DNA from: Bacillota bacterium
GTDB taxonomy: Bacteria > Bacillota > Clostridia > Christensenellales > Aristaeellaceae
NCBI GenBank assembly: GCA_023458835.1
Contig: JAEWWY010000138.1
Coordinates: forward strand, 1 to 10,895
Length of the DNA stretch: 10,895 nucleotides
Direction: 5' to 3'
A program made the translations under genes and the position numbers. Below are positions 1 to 5,697 of the stretch, in pieces. Each line of letters starts with the position of its first letter. Position 1 is the first letter of the stretch. The notes under the pieces were generated by a model. It was not told where the DNA came from. It did no database searches and saw only the letters and a program-made list of their open reading frames with translations.

Positions 1-446
1 GTATAGCCGAAGGAGCCGGCGCGAAAGCCCACCGCGGGGACCGGATGGCGGGCCGGGCCGCACGCAATGGCAAGGCTGCCGGCCTGAAGCGTATCCCCGG
101 CCTTGATCCAATGCACGCGAAAAGACTCCGATTCCGCCAGGAATCTGATCACGGGGGAATTGTCATCCCGCGGCGCGTATACTGGAAGAGGCTCCACCTG
201 ATCCTGCTGGCGGCGGATGTCCATATAGTACCGGAACGCCATCATATCCGAGCAGTGATCCCCATGGCTGTGGGAAAGGAGCACTGCCGTGAGCCGGGCC
301 GGATCGAGCCTTGTCATCAGCCGGGAAAGCACACCGGGGCCGCAATCCATCAAAACCCGGTCGTCTCCCTCGGATATCAGATAGCCGGAACAGGTGCCTC
401 CTGCGGCAGGATACGGGCCGTTGCCGCCCAGAACACGGATGTCCAT
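1..446 (-). CDS. MBL-fold metal-dependent hydrolase, N-terminal part (RNase Z / YhfI-like), cut by the window edge
   Basis: The visible 148 codons encode the N-terminal part of a metallo-beta-lactamase-fold hydrolase. The metal-binding motif HSHGDH (HxHxDH form) lies at residues 59-64, after a short strand ending in LLS. A DCGPG turn at 34-38 and a later ARHPVPAVGFR stretch (about 132-142, His134 as the probable third-site ligand) match the RNase Z/YhfI-like branch of the superfamily. The substrate cannot be deduced; RNase Z-like proteins include tRNA 3' processing nucleases and phosphodiesterases. The ATG at 446 is chosen because a GGGAGGG ribosome binding site lies just upstream and the frame starts with the first beta strand MDIRVLGG. 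The C-terminal half lies beyond position 1. A terminator at 515-536 separates the gene from hpf, and it has its own promoter candidate at 472-500. Fold assignment is firm; function is open. Confidence 0.9.
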   Translation of the reverse strand, partial: MDIRVLGGNGPYPAAGGTCSGYLISEGDDRVLMDCGPGVLSRLMTRLDPARLTAVLLSHSHGDHCSDMMAFRYYMDIRRQQDQVEPLPVYAPRDDNSPVIRFLAESESFRVHWIKAGDTLQAGSLAIACGPARHPVPAVGFRAGSFGY

Positions 447-471
447 CGCGTTGCCCTCCCGCTTTTTCCTC

Positions 472-500
472 ATTGTACCATAGCGCCGGTACCGGCACAA
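472..500 (-). promoter_or_regulatory. Candidate sigma-A promoter of the MBL-fold gene
   Basis: On the minus strand TTGTGC (495-500) is followed after 17 nt by TACAAT (472-477), preceded by TG one base upstream, which makes an extended -10. Transcription would begin near 465 and give a leader of about 20 nt before the ATG at 446. The -35 box is a weak match; the -10 is good. A GCCGGTACCGGC palindrome (485-496) fills most of the spacer and reaches the edge of the -35 box, and could be an operator, which is inference. Confidence 0.5.
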
Positions 501-510
501 GTGAAAGGCA

Positions 511-536
511 GAAAGGCCGCCGGTTGCCCGGCGGCC
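511..536 (-). terminator. Rho-independent terminator of hpf
   Basis: The minus strand reads GGCCGCCGG, loop GCAA, CCGGCGGCC, then TTTC. This is a 9-bp GC stem (515-536) closed by a GNRA tetraloop and followed by a short, interrupted U tract. It lies about 50 nt after the hpf stop codon and before the MBL gene promoter. The U tract is short, so some readthrough is possible. Confidence 0.6.
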
Positions 537-584
537 CATAAAAGGGATATCCCTGTTTGTTTCCTCATTTGACCCGGCTTGGAA

Positions 585-1127
585 TCAGTTTTCCGGCTCC
601 AGCAGGCCCAGGTTGCCGTCCTTGCGCAGATACAGCACGTTGGTCTGCTCGGTTTCATTGTTGACGAATACGAAGAAGGCGTGCCCCAAAAGCTCCATCT
701 GCATTGCGGCATCCTCCACCGACATGGGGCGGACAGGGAACTGCTTTGTGCGCACCACCCTGCGCTCTTCCTGGGTGCCGGCGGCGGCATCCTCGATGAA
801 CTCCATTTCGGTATTCTTGAAGGCATCCTCACGCAGCCGCTTCTCCAGCTTGGTGCGGTGGCGGTGGATCTGCTTTTCCAATTTAGCCAGCGCCTGATCG
901 ATGGCCAAGAACAGGTTATCCTCAGCCGAGGCTTCCGCCCGCAGGATAACGCCTTCAAAGGGCACGGTGATTTCGGCGATGCGGCGGTTTGACCGTTCCT
1001 TGGAAAGCCGCACGAACATTTCGGTATCCTGTTTCAAGTACCGTTCCATGCGGTTTGTCTTTTTCATGATCCGCTCTGTGATGCCCGGCGTTACCACCAT
1101 GTTTTTTGCGGTGATCGTCGTTTTCAT
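585..1127 (-). CDS. hpf: Long-form ribosome hibernation promoting factor (HPF)
   Basis: This 180-residue protein has the length and layout of long HPF. An N-terminal S30AE/RaiA domain (about 1-100, with basic stretches such as KLEKQIHRHRTKLEKRLRE) binds the 30S decoding region. A charged linker follows (about 105-125), then a C-terminal dimerisation domain (about 126-178) beginning VRTKQFPVRPMSVEDA and containing QMELLGHAFFVF. In Firmicutes the long form alone dimerises 70S ribosomes into inactive 100S particles in slow growth. The start at 1127 (MKTTITAKN) is preferred over an upstream start at 1157 because an AGGAGC ribosome binding site sits 8 nt before it and family members begin here. 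Transcription probably starts from the sigma-H-like promoter at 1279-1307, which fits stationary-phase control. Confidence 0.97.
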   Translation of the reverse strand: MKTTITAKNMVVTPGITERIMKKTNRMERYLKQDTEMFVRLSKERSNRRIAEITVPFEGVILRAEASAEDNLFLAIDQALAKLEKQIHRHRTKLEKRLREDAFKNTEMEFIEDAAAGTQEERRVVRTKQFPVRPMSVEDAAMQMELLGHAFFVFVNNETEQTNVLYLRKDGNLGLLEPEN

Positions 1128-1152
1128 AATATTTGCTCCTTTATGTTGATGG

Positions 1153-1172
1153 TTCATCCCCCGGGGGATGAA
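1153..1172 (-). repeat. Perfect 20-bp palindrome in the hpf leader
   Basis: TTCATCCCCCGGGGGATGAA is a perfect inverted repeat with no spacer, 13 nt upstream of the hpf ribosome binding site. In RNA it could fold as an 8-bp stem with a CCGG loop. It is not a terminator in either direction because no T tract follows it; on the minus strand a run of six T precedes it. It may be a protein operator or a leader hairpin, which is inference. Confidence 0.7.
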
Positions 1173-1278
1173 AAAAGCACGGCAGGGGTTAAGCGGCTTT
1201 CAGCCTTCCCTCGTGCGTATGGGTCAATGGAACCACGCCCTTTCATGTAAGATGGACATTGGTTTGACCGTATATCCA

Positions 1279-1307
1279 AAATTCGCTGCAAAAGGAGGTT
1301 TTCCTTC
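1279..1307 (-). promoter_or_regulatory. Candidate sigma-H promoter of hpf
   Basis: On the minus strand GAAGGAAAA (1299-1307) is followed after 11 nt by AGCGAATTT (1279-1287). Both boxes match every position of the sigma-H consensus RnAGGAwww - N11-12 - RnnGAATww. Transcription would start near 1271, giving a leader of about 145 nt that contains the palindrome at 1153-1172. In Bacillus subtilis hpf (yvyD) is known to be transcribed by sigma-B and sigma-H, so the match sits upstream of an expected target. Confidence 0.7.
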
Positions 1308-1404
1308 TTTTTGTGGGCATTGCACGCCATGTTTTCTTTCCATGCACTTGGCGGGTTCTCCACCATTTGACAGCAGGGCGCCTCTTTTTCCATGGTTTCT
1401 TGCG

Positions 1405-1433
1405 GAATAAAAGGGCATAGCGGGGAAACAATA
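1405..1433 (+). promoter_or_regulatory. Weak candidate forespore-type promoter of spoVT
   Basis: GGAAACAATA (1424-1433) fits the sigma-F -10 pattern GGnnAnAmTw, and GAATA (1405-1409) resembles the -35 but is 14 nt away, shorter than usual, and deviates at the second base. Bacillus spoVT is sigma-G dependent, so a forespore promoter is expected somewhere here. An alternative is TTGACA at 1367-1372 followed by only a poor -10. Between hpf and spoVT (1128-1482) I see no gene, just these elements and a small hairpin at 1442-1461. Confidence 0.2.
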
Positions 1434-1482
1434 GGAGTACGGCGAGGCGGTGAAGCCCCGCTCACACAAGGAGGGCTTATCT

Positions 1483-2037
1483 TTGAGGGCAACGGGAATC
1501 GTTCGTAGAATTGACGAGTTGGGGCGCGTCGTTATCCCAAAAGAAATCAGGCGTACTTTGAGGATCCGGGAAGGCGATCCGTTGGAAATTTATACGGACC
1601 GGGATGGCGAGGTCATCCTGAAAAAATACTCGCCCATCGGAGAAATGTCCGGTTTTGCCAAAGATTATACGGAATCCCTTTTCAGGAGCCTCGGGCATAT
1701 CGCCTGCATTGTGGACAGGGACCAGGTGGTGGCTGCCAGCGGCGTATCGAAAAAGGAGCTGTGCGACAAGCCTATCAGCCATGATCTGGAGGCGGCCATT
1801 GCCAACCGGCAGACGGTGGCCATCAACCGCTCGGTAGGCGGCAAGATCGTGGCCGTTACCAACGAGGAGGACATGTCCGGCTACACCGCCCAGGTGGTTT
1901 CACCCATTATTGCCGACGGGGAAGCCATTGGCGCCGTGGTGCTCATGAGCAAGGAGCAGGGCGTCAAGATGGGGGATACGGAGCTGAAGGTGGCGGAGAC
2001 GGCTGCCGGCATCGTGGGCCGCCAGATGGAGCAATAA
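1483..2037 (+). CDS. spoVT: Stage V sporulation protein T, AbrB-family transcriptional regulator
   Basis: SpoVT is a DNA-binding regulator that tunes sigma-G-dependent forespore genes. The 184-residue product has the N-terminal swapped-hairpin AbrB/SpoVT domain (about 1-50) with RATGIVRRIDELGRVVIPKE and RRTLRIREGDPLEIY, which is close to the family consensus. A GAF-like C-terminal domain follows (about 55-184). The family is about 178 residues long. The start is taken as TTG at 1483, not the in-frame GTG at 1450: a strong AAGGAGGG (1468-1475) lies 7 nt before the TTG, and the family starts with M-K/R-ATGIVRRID. The gene is the first of a conserved cluster with the YabM/SpoVB-type flippase and mazG, as in Bacillus, and is followed by a terminator at 2069-2113. 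Confidence 0.97.
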   Translation: MRATGIVRRIDELGRVVIPKEIRRTLRIREGDPLEIYTDRDGEVILKKYSPIGEMSGFAKDYTESLFRSLGHIACIVDRDQVVAASGVSKKELCDKPISHDLEAAIANRQTVAINRSVGGKIVAVTNEEDMSGYTAQVVSPIIADGEAIGAVVLMSKEQGVKMGDTELKVAETAAGIVGRQMEQ

Positions 2038-2062
2038 CCATCGCAAGGGAGAACAGTGCTGC

Positions 2063-2091
2063 TTGTACTTCCGCAACAGATTGCTTATAAT
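2063..2091 (+). promoter_or_regulatory. Sigma-A promoter for the yabM-mazG transcript, embedded in the spoVT terminator
   Basis: TTGTAC (2063-2068) and TATAAT (2086-2091) are separated by 17 nt. The -10 box is a perfect consensus and forms the apical loop of the spoVT terminator hairpin. Transcription would begin near 2098, inside the 3' arm of that hairpin, so the new transcript cannot form the terminator. Confidence 0.65.
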
Positions 2092-2113
2092 GAGCATGTT
2101 GCGGAATTTTTTT
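2069..2113 (+). terminator. Rho-independent terminator of spoVT
   Basis: TTCCGCAACA (2069-2078) pairs with TGTTGCGGAA (2097-2106), and an inner TGCT (2082-2085) pairs with AGCA (2093-2096) around a seven-base loop TATAATG. Seven T residues follow (2107-2113). It begins about 30 nt after the spoVT stop. The 3' arm TTGCGG (2099-2104) can also pair with CCGCAA at 2115-2120. Confidence 0.8.
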
Positions 2114-2139
2114 GCCGCAAACTGGAAAGGAATCAAGCC

Positions 2140-3741
2140 ATGACCCGCGCGCAAAAGTCCATATTGGGCGGCATGACCATTCTGGGCATTACCGGCATAC
2201 TGTGCAAGATCGTCGGCGTCTTATTCCGTATCCCCCTGGCCTGGCTGATCGGCGATGACGGCCTGGGCACGTATCAATTGGTTTTCCCTACCTATTCGCT
2301 GCTTTTGACCGTTTCTTCCGCGGGGCTGCCGGTGGCCATCTCCCGTATGGTTTCCCATTGCCTGGCCAAGGATGACCCGCAAAACGCCAGGCGGGTGTTC
2401 CGGGCGGCACTGTACATGCTGATGGCGCTGGGGCTTGTCACCACCATCCTGATGATCATCGGCAGCGATTTTCTGGTGGGCAGGGTGGGGGACCCGCAAA
2501 CGAAGCTGGGCTTTATCGCCATTGCGCCATCGCTGTTCATCGTGTGCGTCATGTCCGCTTTCCGCGGCTTCATGCAGGGCCAGCAGGATATGGTGCCCAC
2601 TGCCGTTTCCCAGCTCATCGAGCAGGTGGGCAAGGTGGCGCTGGCCTTGCCGCTGGCGGCCCTTGGGGCCAGGACGGGGATTGCGCAGGCGGCGGCCGGG
2701 GCGCTTTTGGGTACCTCCATCGTGGAGGGCGCGGCGCTTTTGTATGTGATGGCCCTGTATTTCCGCAGGAGAAAATCGCTGGATGCCATGGCGCAGGATG
2801 ATTCCCAGCCTCCTATACCCATCAAGACGCTGATGAGGCGGCTGGCCGCCAATGCCATCCCCATTACGCTGGGTGCATGCATCGTACCCCTGGCTGCCTT
2901 TGTGGACTCCGGCATGCTGGTGAACAGGCTCAAGGAGATCGGCTATACCGTGGAGCAGGCAAGGTCCATGTATGGGCTATACTCCGGTCTGGTGATCACG
3001 CTCATCAATGTGCCCACCGCTTTTTCCGCGGCGCTTGGCATGAGCCTGGTGCCTGCCATCTCTGGCCACTTCGCGCGGGGGGATTACCAGGGCATAGACC
3101 GGCAAAGCGCGCTGGGAATGCGGTTTTCCTTTTTGATTGGGCTGCCCTGTTCTTTGGGCCTGAGCATTCTGGCCCGGCCCATCCTGGATTTTTTCTACAG
3201 CTCGAACGCGGCTTATACGCCCGAAAAGCTGGCCTTGGCAGCGGAATATCTGGCCATCAGCGGCCTTACGGTAGTGGTGTTCACAGTGGTGCAGTCCACC
3301 AGCAGCATCCTGCAGGGGCTTCGCAAGCAGCGCATCCCCATGTATACGCTCATGGCGGGCGTGGCTTTCAAGATTCTGCTGAACTATATCCTGGTAGGCA
3401 TCCCCGGTATCAATATCCATGGCGCGCCTGTTGCCTCGCTGGTATGTTATACCGTAAGCATGGTGCCCAACGTGTATTATGTGCTCAAGTATGGCCGCAT
3501 GCGCTTTGACTGGATGAACTATGTGGCGCGGCCCGCATTGGCTGCGGCCGTCATGTCCCTAGTCATTTGGGCAGGCCGGGAGCTGCTTCCGGCGGGAAGG
3601 CTTACAACGCTTTTATTGGTGGCTGCCGGCATAGCTGTCTTTGGCGCCGCCGCACTTTTGTTCAGGGCGGTCACGCCGCAGGATATCAAAGGCCTGCGGC
3701 GGCGCGGACGCAAGGCTGCCCGGGAGGAGGAAATTTTATGA
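2140..3741 (+). CDS. yabM: SpoVB/YabM-family membrane flippase (MOP superfamily polysaccharide/lipid transporter)
   Basis: This 533-residue integral membrane protein belongs to the SpoVB/MurJ-like branch of the MOP (MATE/PST) superfamily. These proteins move lipid-linked cell-wall or polysaccharide precursors across the cytoplasmic membrane. Many hydrophobic segments run the whole length. The family stretch AFRGFMQGQQDMVPTAVSQ with IEQVGK follows at 140-165, and the N-terminal FRIPLAWLIGDDGLGTYQL at 29-47 is typical. The C-terminus is basic and cytosolic. The ATG at 2140 follows GGAAAGG and starts the first amphipathic/transmembrane segment; an in-frame extension to 2056 would begin before the promoter start site. 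The symbol yabM rests on its place between spoVT and yabN as in Bacillus; clostridial annotations often call such proteins SpoVB. Its stop overlaps the mazG start (ATGA), so the two are translationally coupled. The exact substrate is unknown. Confidence 0.92.
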   Translation: MTRAQKSILGGMTILGITGILCKIVGVLFRIPLAWLIGDDGLGTYQLVFPTYSLLLTVSSAGLPVAISRMVSHCLAKDDPQNARRVFRAALYMLMALGLVTTILMIIGSDFLVGRVGDPQTKLGFIAIAPSLFIVCVMSAFRGFMQGQQDMVPTAVSQLIEQVGKVALALPLAALGARTGIAQAAAGALLGTSIVEGAALLYVMALYFRRRKSLDAMAQDDSQPPIPIKTLMRRLAANAIPITLGACIVPLAAFVDSGMLVNRLKEIGYTVEQARSMYGLYSGLVITLINVPTAFSAALGMSLVPAISGHFARGDYQGIDRQSALGMRFSFLIGLPCSLGLSILARPILDFFYSSNAAYTPEKLALAAEYLAISGLTVVVFTVVQSTSSILQGLRKQRIPMYTLMAGVAFKILLNYILVGIPGINIHGAPVASLVCYTVSMVPNVYYVLKYGRMRFDWMNYVARPALAAAVMSLVIWAGRELLPAGRLTTLLLVAAGIAVFGAAALLFRAVTPQDIKGLRRRGRKAAREEEIL

Positions 3742-5192
3742 GCCGGATCACTGTTGTACCGCTTGGCCCCGGCGCGCCCGAATATCTGACGCTGGGCGCG
3801 CTGAACGCGCTTGAAGCCGCCCGTACGGTCATCCTGCGCACGGGCCGCCACTTGGCCTGCGGCGAGCTTGCAAGGCGGAACATCCAATATGCCACGCTGG
3901 ACGCGTTTTATGAAGAATGCGATGATTTTGACGCATTGAATGCAAGGGCGGTGCAAACATTATGGGAAACCGCACTTCAAGGCCCGGTGGCTTACGGCGG
4001 GGCCGATCCCGGTTCGGACGAAACGGTGCGGGAGCTTCTTAAAACGGCCGGGCCCCAAAGGCAGGTGACAGTCCTGGCAGGCGTTTCCCTGGCGGCATCC
4101 TGCCTGAACGCCTTGCAGGAACCGCCTACCGGGCAGCCGCTGCGCATCCTTCCGGCCTCCGGCTGCTCCGGGGCGGTATTGGTGCCATCCGAGCCAATGC
4201 TGGTCACCGAGCTGAACAGCCGCCTTCTGGCCGGGGAGATCAAGGTTTGGCTGATGACGCTGCATGAGCCGGAACTGGAGGTGTTCTTTTTCCCGCCGGG
4301 GGAGCAGGCGGCGCGGGCCATGGAAAAGATATCCCTTGCCGATCTGGACCGCCGCAAGGGCTACGACCATACCACCGCCGTGTATGTGCCGGCCGCGCCG
4401 ATGCTTGCAAGGGAACGCCACGATTTCTTTGATCTTTTGCAGGTGATGCAAAGGCTGCGCGGCCGGGATGGCTGCCCCTGGGATAAGGAGCAGACCCATC
4501 AGACGCTTCGCCCGTACCTGTTGGAGGAGGCTTACGAGGCCGTTGCCGCCATCGATGAAGACGACATGGACCATGTGGCCGATGAATTGGGGGATGTGAT
4601 GCTGCAGGTGGTCTTCCACGCGCAGATCGGCAAGGAGTACGGGGAGTTCGATATTGCGGACGTGACCACCGCCATCTGCCGCAAGATGATTTCCCGCCAT
4701 GCCCACATCTTCGGCCAGGTGAAATGCGACACGGCGGAAGAAGTGCTCATAAGCTGGGACAAGCGCAAGCGTGAGGAGCGGGGGCTCACCTCACAGGCTG
4801 CCGTCATGACGGATGTGCCCAGACACCTTCCCGCGCTTATGCGGGCCGACAAGGTCCTGCAGAAAGCCAAGCAGGTGGGCTTTGATGGAGGTGATCCTCT
4901 GGAGGCGCTGAAGAAGGTGCTGGAGGAAGCCGGAGAGGTGCGGGAAGAGCTGGAAAAGGGCGCCGATCCCGGCGAAGAATTGGGCGACCTGCTCCTGTCC
5001 GCGGTCAACGTGGCGCGCCTTTGCAAAAAGCAGCCGGAGCTGTTATTATCCGCCGCCGTGGATAAGTTTATCAGGCGCTTTGAAAGGATGGAAAAATCAA
5101 TTGTTGCGCAGGGAAAAGCGTTGGAACACTTGACTTTATCAGAAATGGATGTATACTGGAAAAAGGGAAAGCTGTTGGAAAAAGAACCGTAA
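3738..5192 (+). CDS. mazG: MazG-family nucleoside triphosphate pyrophosphohydrolase fused to an N-terminal tetrapyrrole-methylase-like domain (YabN)
   Basis: The 484-residue protein has an N-terminal SAM-dependent tetrapyrrole methylase-like domain (about 1-220) and two MazG domains (about 228-345 and 365-475). MazG enzymes hydrolyse (d)NTPs to monophosphates and pyrophosphate and clear aberrant nucleotides. The first MazG domain has RDGCPWDKEQTHQTLRPYL, the metal-binding glutamates of LLEEAYEA (Glu263, 264, 267) and DELGD (Glu283, Asp286). The second keeps LEEAGE (Glu396, 397, 400) and EELGD (Glu414, Asp417), so both sites look complete. The methylase part keeps an N-terminal PLGPGAPEYLTLGAL loop, but the usual second glycine/proline loop is altered (YGGADPGSDETV at 86-97). 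The ATG at 3738 has GGGAGGAGG upstream and overlaps the yabM stop. The last codons contain the hup promoter. Confidence 0.94.
   Translation: MSRITVVPLGPGAPEYLTLGALNALEAARTVILRTGRHLACGELARRNIQYATLDAFYEECDDFDALNARAVQTLWETALQGPVAYGGADPGSDETVRELLKTAGPQRQVTVLAGVSLAASCLNALQEPPTGQPLRILPASGCSGAVLVPSEPMLVTELNSRLLAGEIKVWLMTLHEPELEVFFFPPGEQAARAMEKISLADLDRRKGYDHTTAVYVPAAPMLARERHDFFDLLQVMQRLRGRDGCPWDKEQTHQTLRPYLLEEAYEAVAAIDEDDMDHVADELGDVMLQVVFHAQIGKEYGEFDIADVTTAICRKMISRHAHIFGQVKCDTAEEVLISWDKRKREERGLTSQAAVMTDVPRHLPALMRADKVLQKAKQVGFDGGDPLEALKKVLEEAGEVREELEKGADPGEELGDLLLSAVNVARLCKKQPELLLSAAVDKFIRRFERMEKSIVAQGKALEHLTLSEMDVYWKKGKLLEKEP
5130..5157 (+). promoter_or_regulatory. Sigma-A promoter of hup, inside the 3' end of mazG
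   Basis: TTGACT (5130-5135), 16 nt, then TATACT (5152-5157): both boxes match five of six consensus bases. The promoter overlaps the last codons of mazG. Transcription from about 5164 gives hup a leader of about 155 nt with the stem-loop at 5211-5253. Confidence 0.6.
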
Positions 5193-5210
5193 ATCCACGC
5201 TTTTCAATGG

Positions 5211-5253
5211 ATATTCGCTTCCCGGCAGGAAAATGCCGCGCGGAGGCGAATAT
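5211..5253 (+). other. Long stem-loop in the hup leader
   Basis: ATATTCGCTTCC (5211-5222) pairs with GGAGGCGAATAT (5242-5253) over 12 bp with one G-T wobble. An inner CGGCA (5223-5227) pairs with TGCCG (5234-5238) around GGAAAA, with CGC bulged on the 3' side. No T tract follows, so it is not an ordinary terminator. It lies between the mazG stop and the hup ribosome binding site. It may stabilise or regulate the hup mRNA, or mark an RNA cleavage site; this is inference. Confidence 0.7.
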
Positions 5254-5319
5254 AAGTTCAGGTGTTTCCCAGAAAACGAAATCAGTCATACATTTTGGTA
5301 AAAACGAGGAGGTACTTTC

Positions 5320-5595
5320 ATGAACAAAGCAGAACTCTCCAGCGCCATCGTCGCCAAAACCGGCCTGACCAAAAAGGATGCGGAAAAGGTCATCAATGCT
5401 GTGGTGGAAGTCATCAGCGACTCTCTCAAGGCCGGTGAAAAGGTTCAGATCGTGGGCTTTGGTTCTTTCGAAGTGAAGGAACGGCCCGCCCGCACCGCCC
5501 GCAATCCCCGCACCGGCGAGGAGATCAAAATTGACGCTTCCAAGGCTCCCGTATTCAAGCCCGGCAAGGCGCTCAAGGACATCGTCAACGAGTAA
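5320..5595 (+). CDS. hup: HU family DNA-binding protein
   Basis: HU is a small dimeric nucleoid protein that bends and compacts DNA. The 91-residue length is standard. It begins MNKAELSSAIVAKTGLTKKDAE, which matches the helical dimerisation body. The HU/IHF signature runs from GFGSFEVKERPARTARNPRT at 46-65, including the beta-arm RNP (Pro63). The C-terminus KAPVFKPGKALKDIVNE is also typical. A GAGGAGG ribosome binding site precedes the ATG. The gene sits between mazG and rqcP, a common clostridial position, but here has its own promoter (5130-5157), structured leader and terminator (5648-5678), which suggests separate and probably high expression. Confidence 0.98.
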   Translation: MNKAELSSAIVAKTGLTKKDAEKVINAVVEVISDSLKAGEKVQIVGFGSFEVKERPARTARNPRTGEEIKIDASKAPVFKPGKALKDIVNE

Positions 5596-5596
5596 T

Positions 5597-5620
5597 GCCA
5601 GCCATCGCCAGCGCTGGCGA
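5597..5620 (+). repeat. 16-bp palindrome with an extra half-site after hup
   Basis: TCGCCAGCGCTGGCGA (5605-5620) is a perfect palindrome directly after the hup stop. A second copy of GCCAGC at 5597-5602 can pair with the same GCTGGC, so two alternative hairpins are possible. No T tract follows. It may act with the terminator at 5648-5678 to protect or define the hup mRNA 3' end. Confidence 0.6.
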
Positions 5621-5647
5621 ATTGGGTGGTATCAAGATCAAGTCAGG

Positions 5648-5678
5648 AACGCCCGTGCGGTCGCGCATGGGCGTTTTT
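5648..5678 (+). terminator. Strong Rho-independent terminator between hup and rqcP
   Basis: AACGCCCGTGCG (5648-5659) pairs with CGCATGGGCGTT (5664-5675) over 12 bp with one G-T wobble, loop GTCG, and five T residues at 5674-5678. It ends only about 20 nt before the rqcP start codon, which leaves no room for a downstream promoter, so rqcP-ispDF transcription must pass through it. Confidence 0.82.
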
Positions 5679-5697
5679 GGTCGAAAAGAGGTATTTC

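Noticed and set aside
1168..1410. Short open frames on both strands between hpf and spoVT
   Set aside because: They lack ribosome binding sites, overlap the hpf promoter and palindrome, and have no recognisable protein features.
2056..2139. N-terminal extension of the YabM-like protein
   Set aside because: It lies within the terminator/promoter region, starts before the predicted transcription start, and family members begin near MTRAQKS at 2140.
3567..3737. N-terminal extension of YabN/MazG
   Set aside because: It runs inside yabM in another frame; the ATG at 3738 has a strong ribosome binding site and fits the family start.
5287..5294. CATACATT as a sigma-E -10 box upstream of hup
   Set aside because: The -10 fits, but no KmATATT-like -35 lies 14-15 nt upstream, and HU is a vegetative gene.
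5531..5557. TTGACG ... TATTCA inside hup as a promoter for rqcP-ispDF
   Set aside because: The spacer is only 15 nt and the -10 matches three of six bases, and transcripts would still meet the terminator at 5648-5678.
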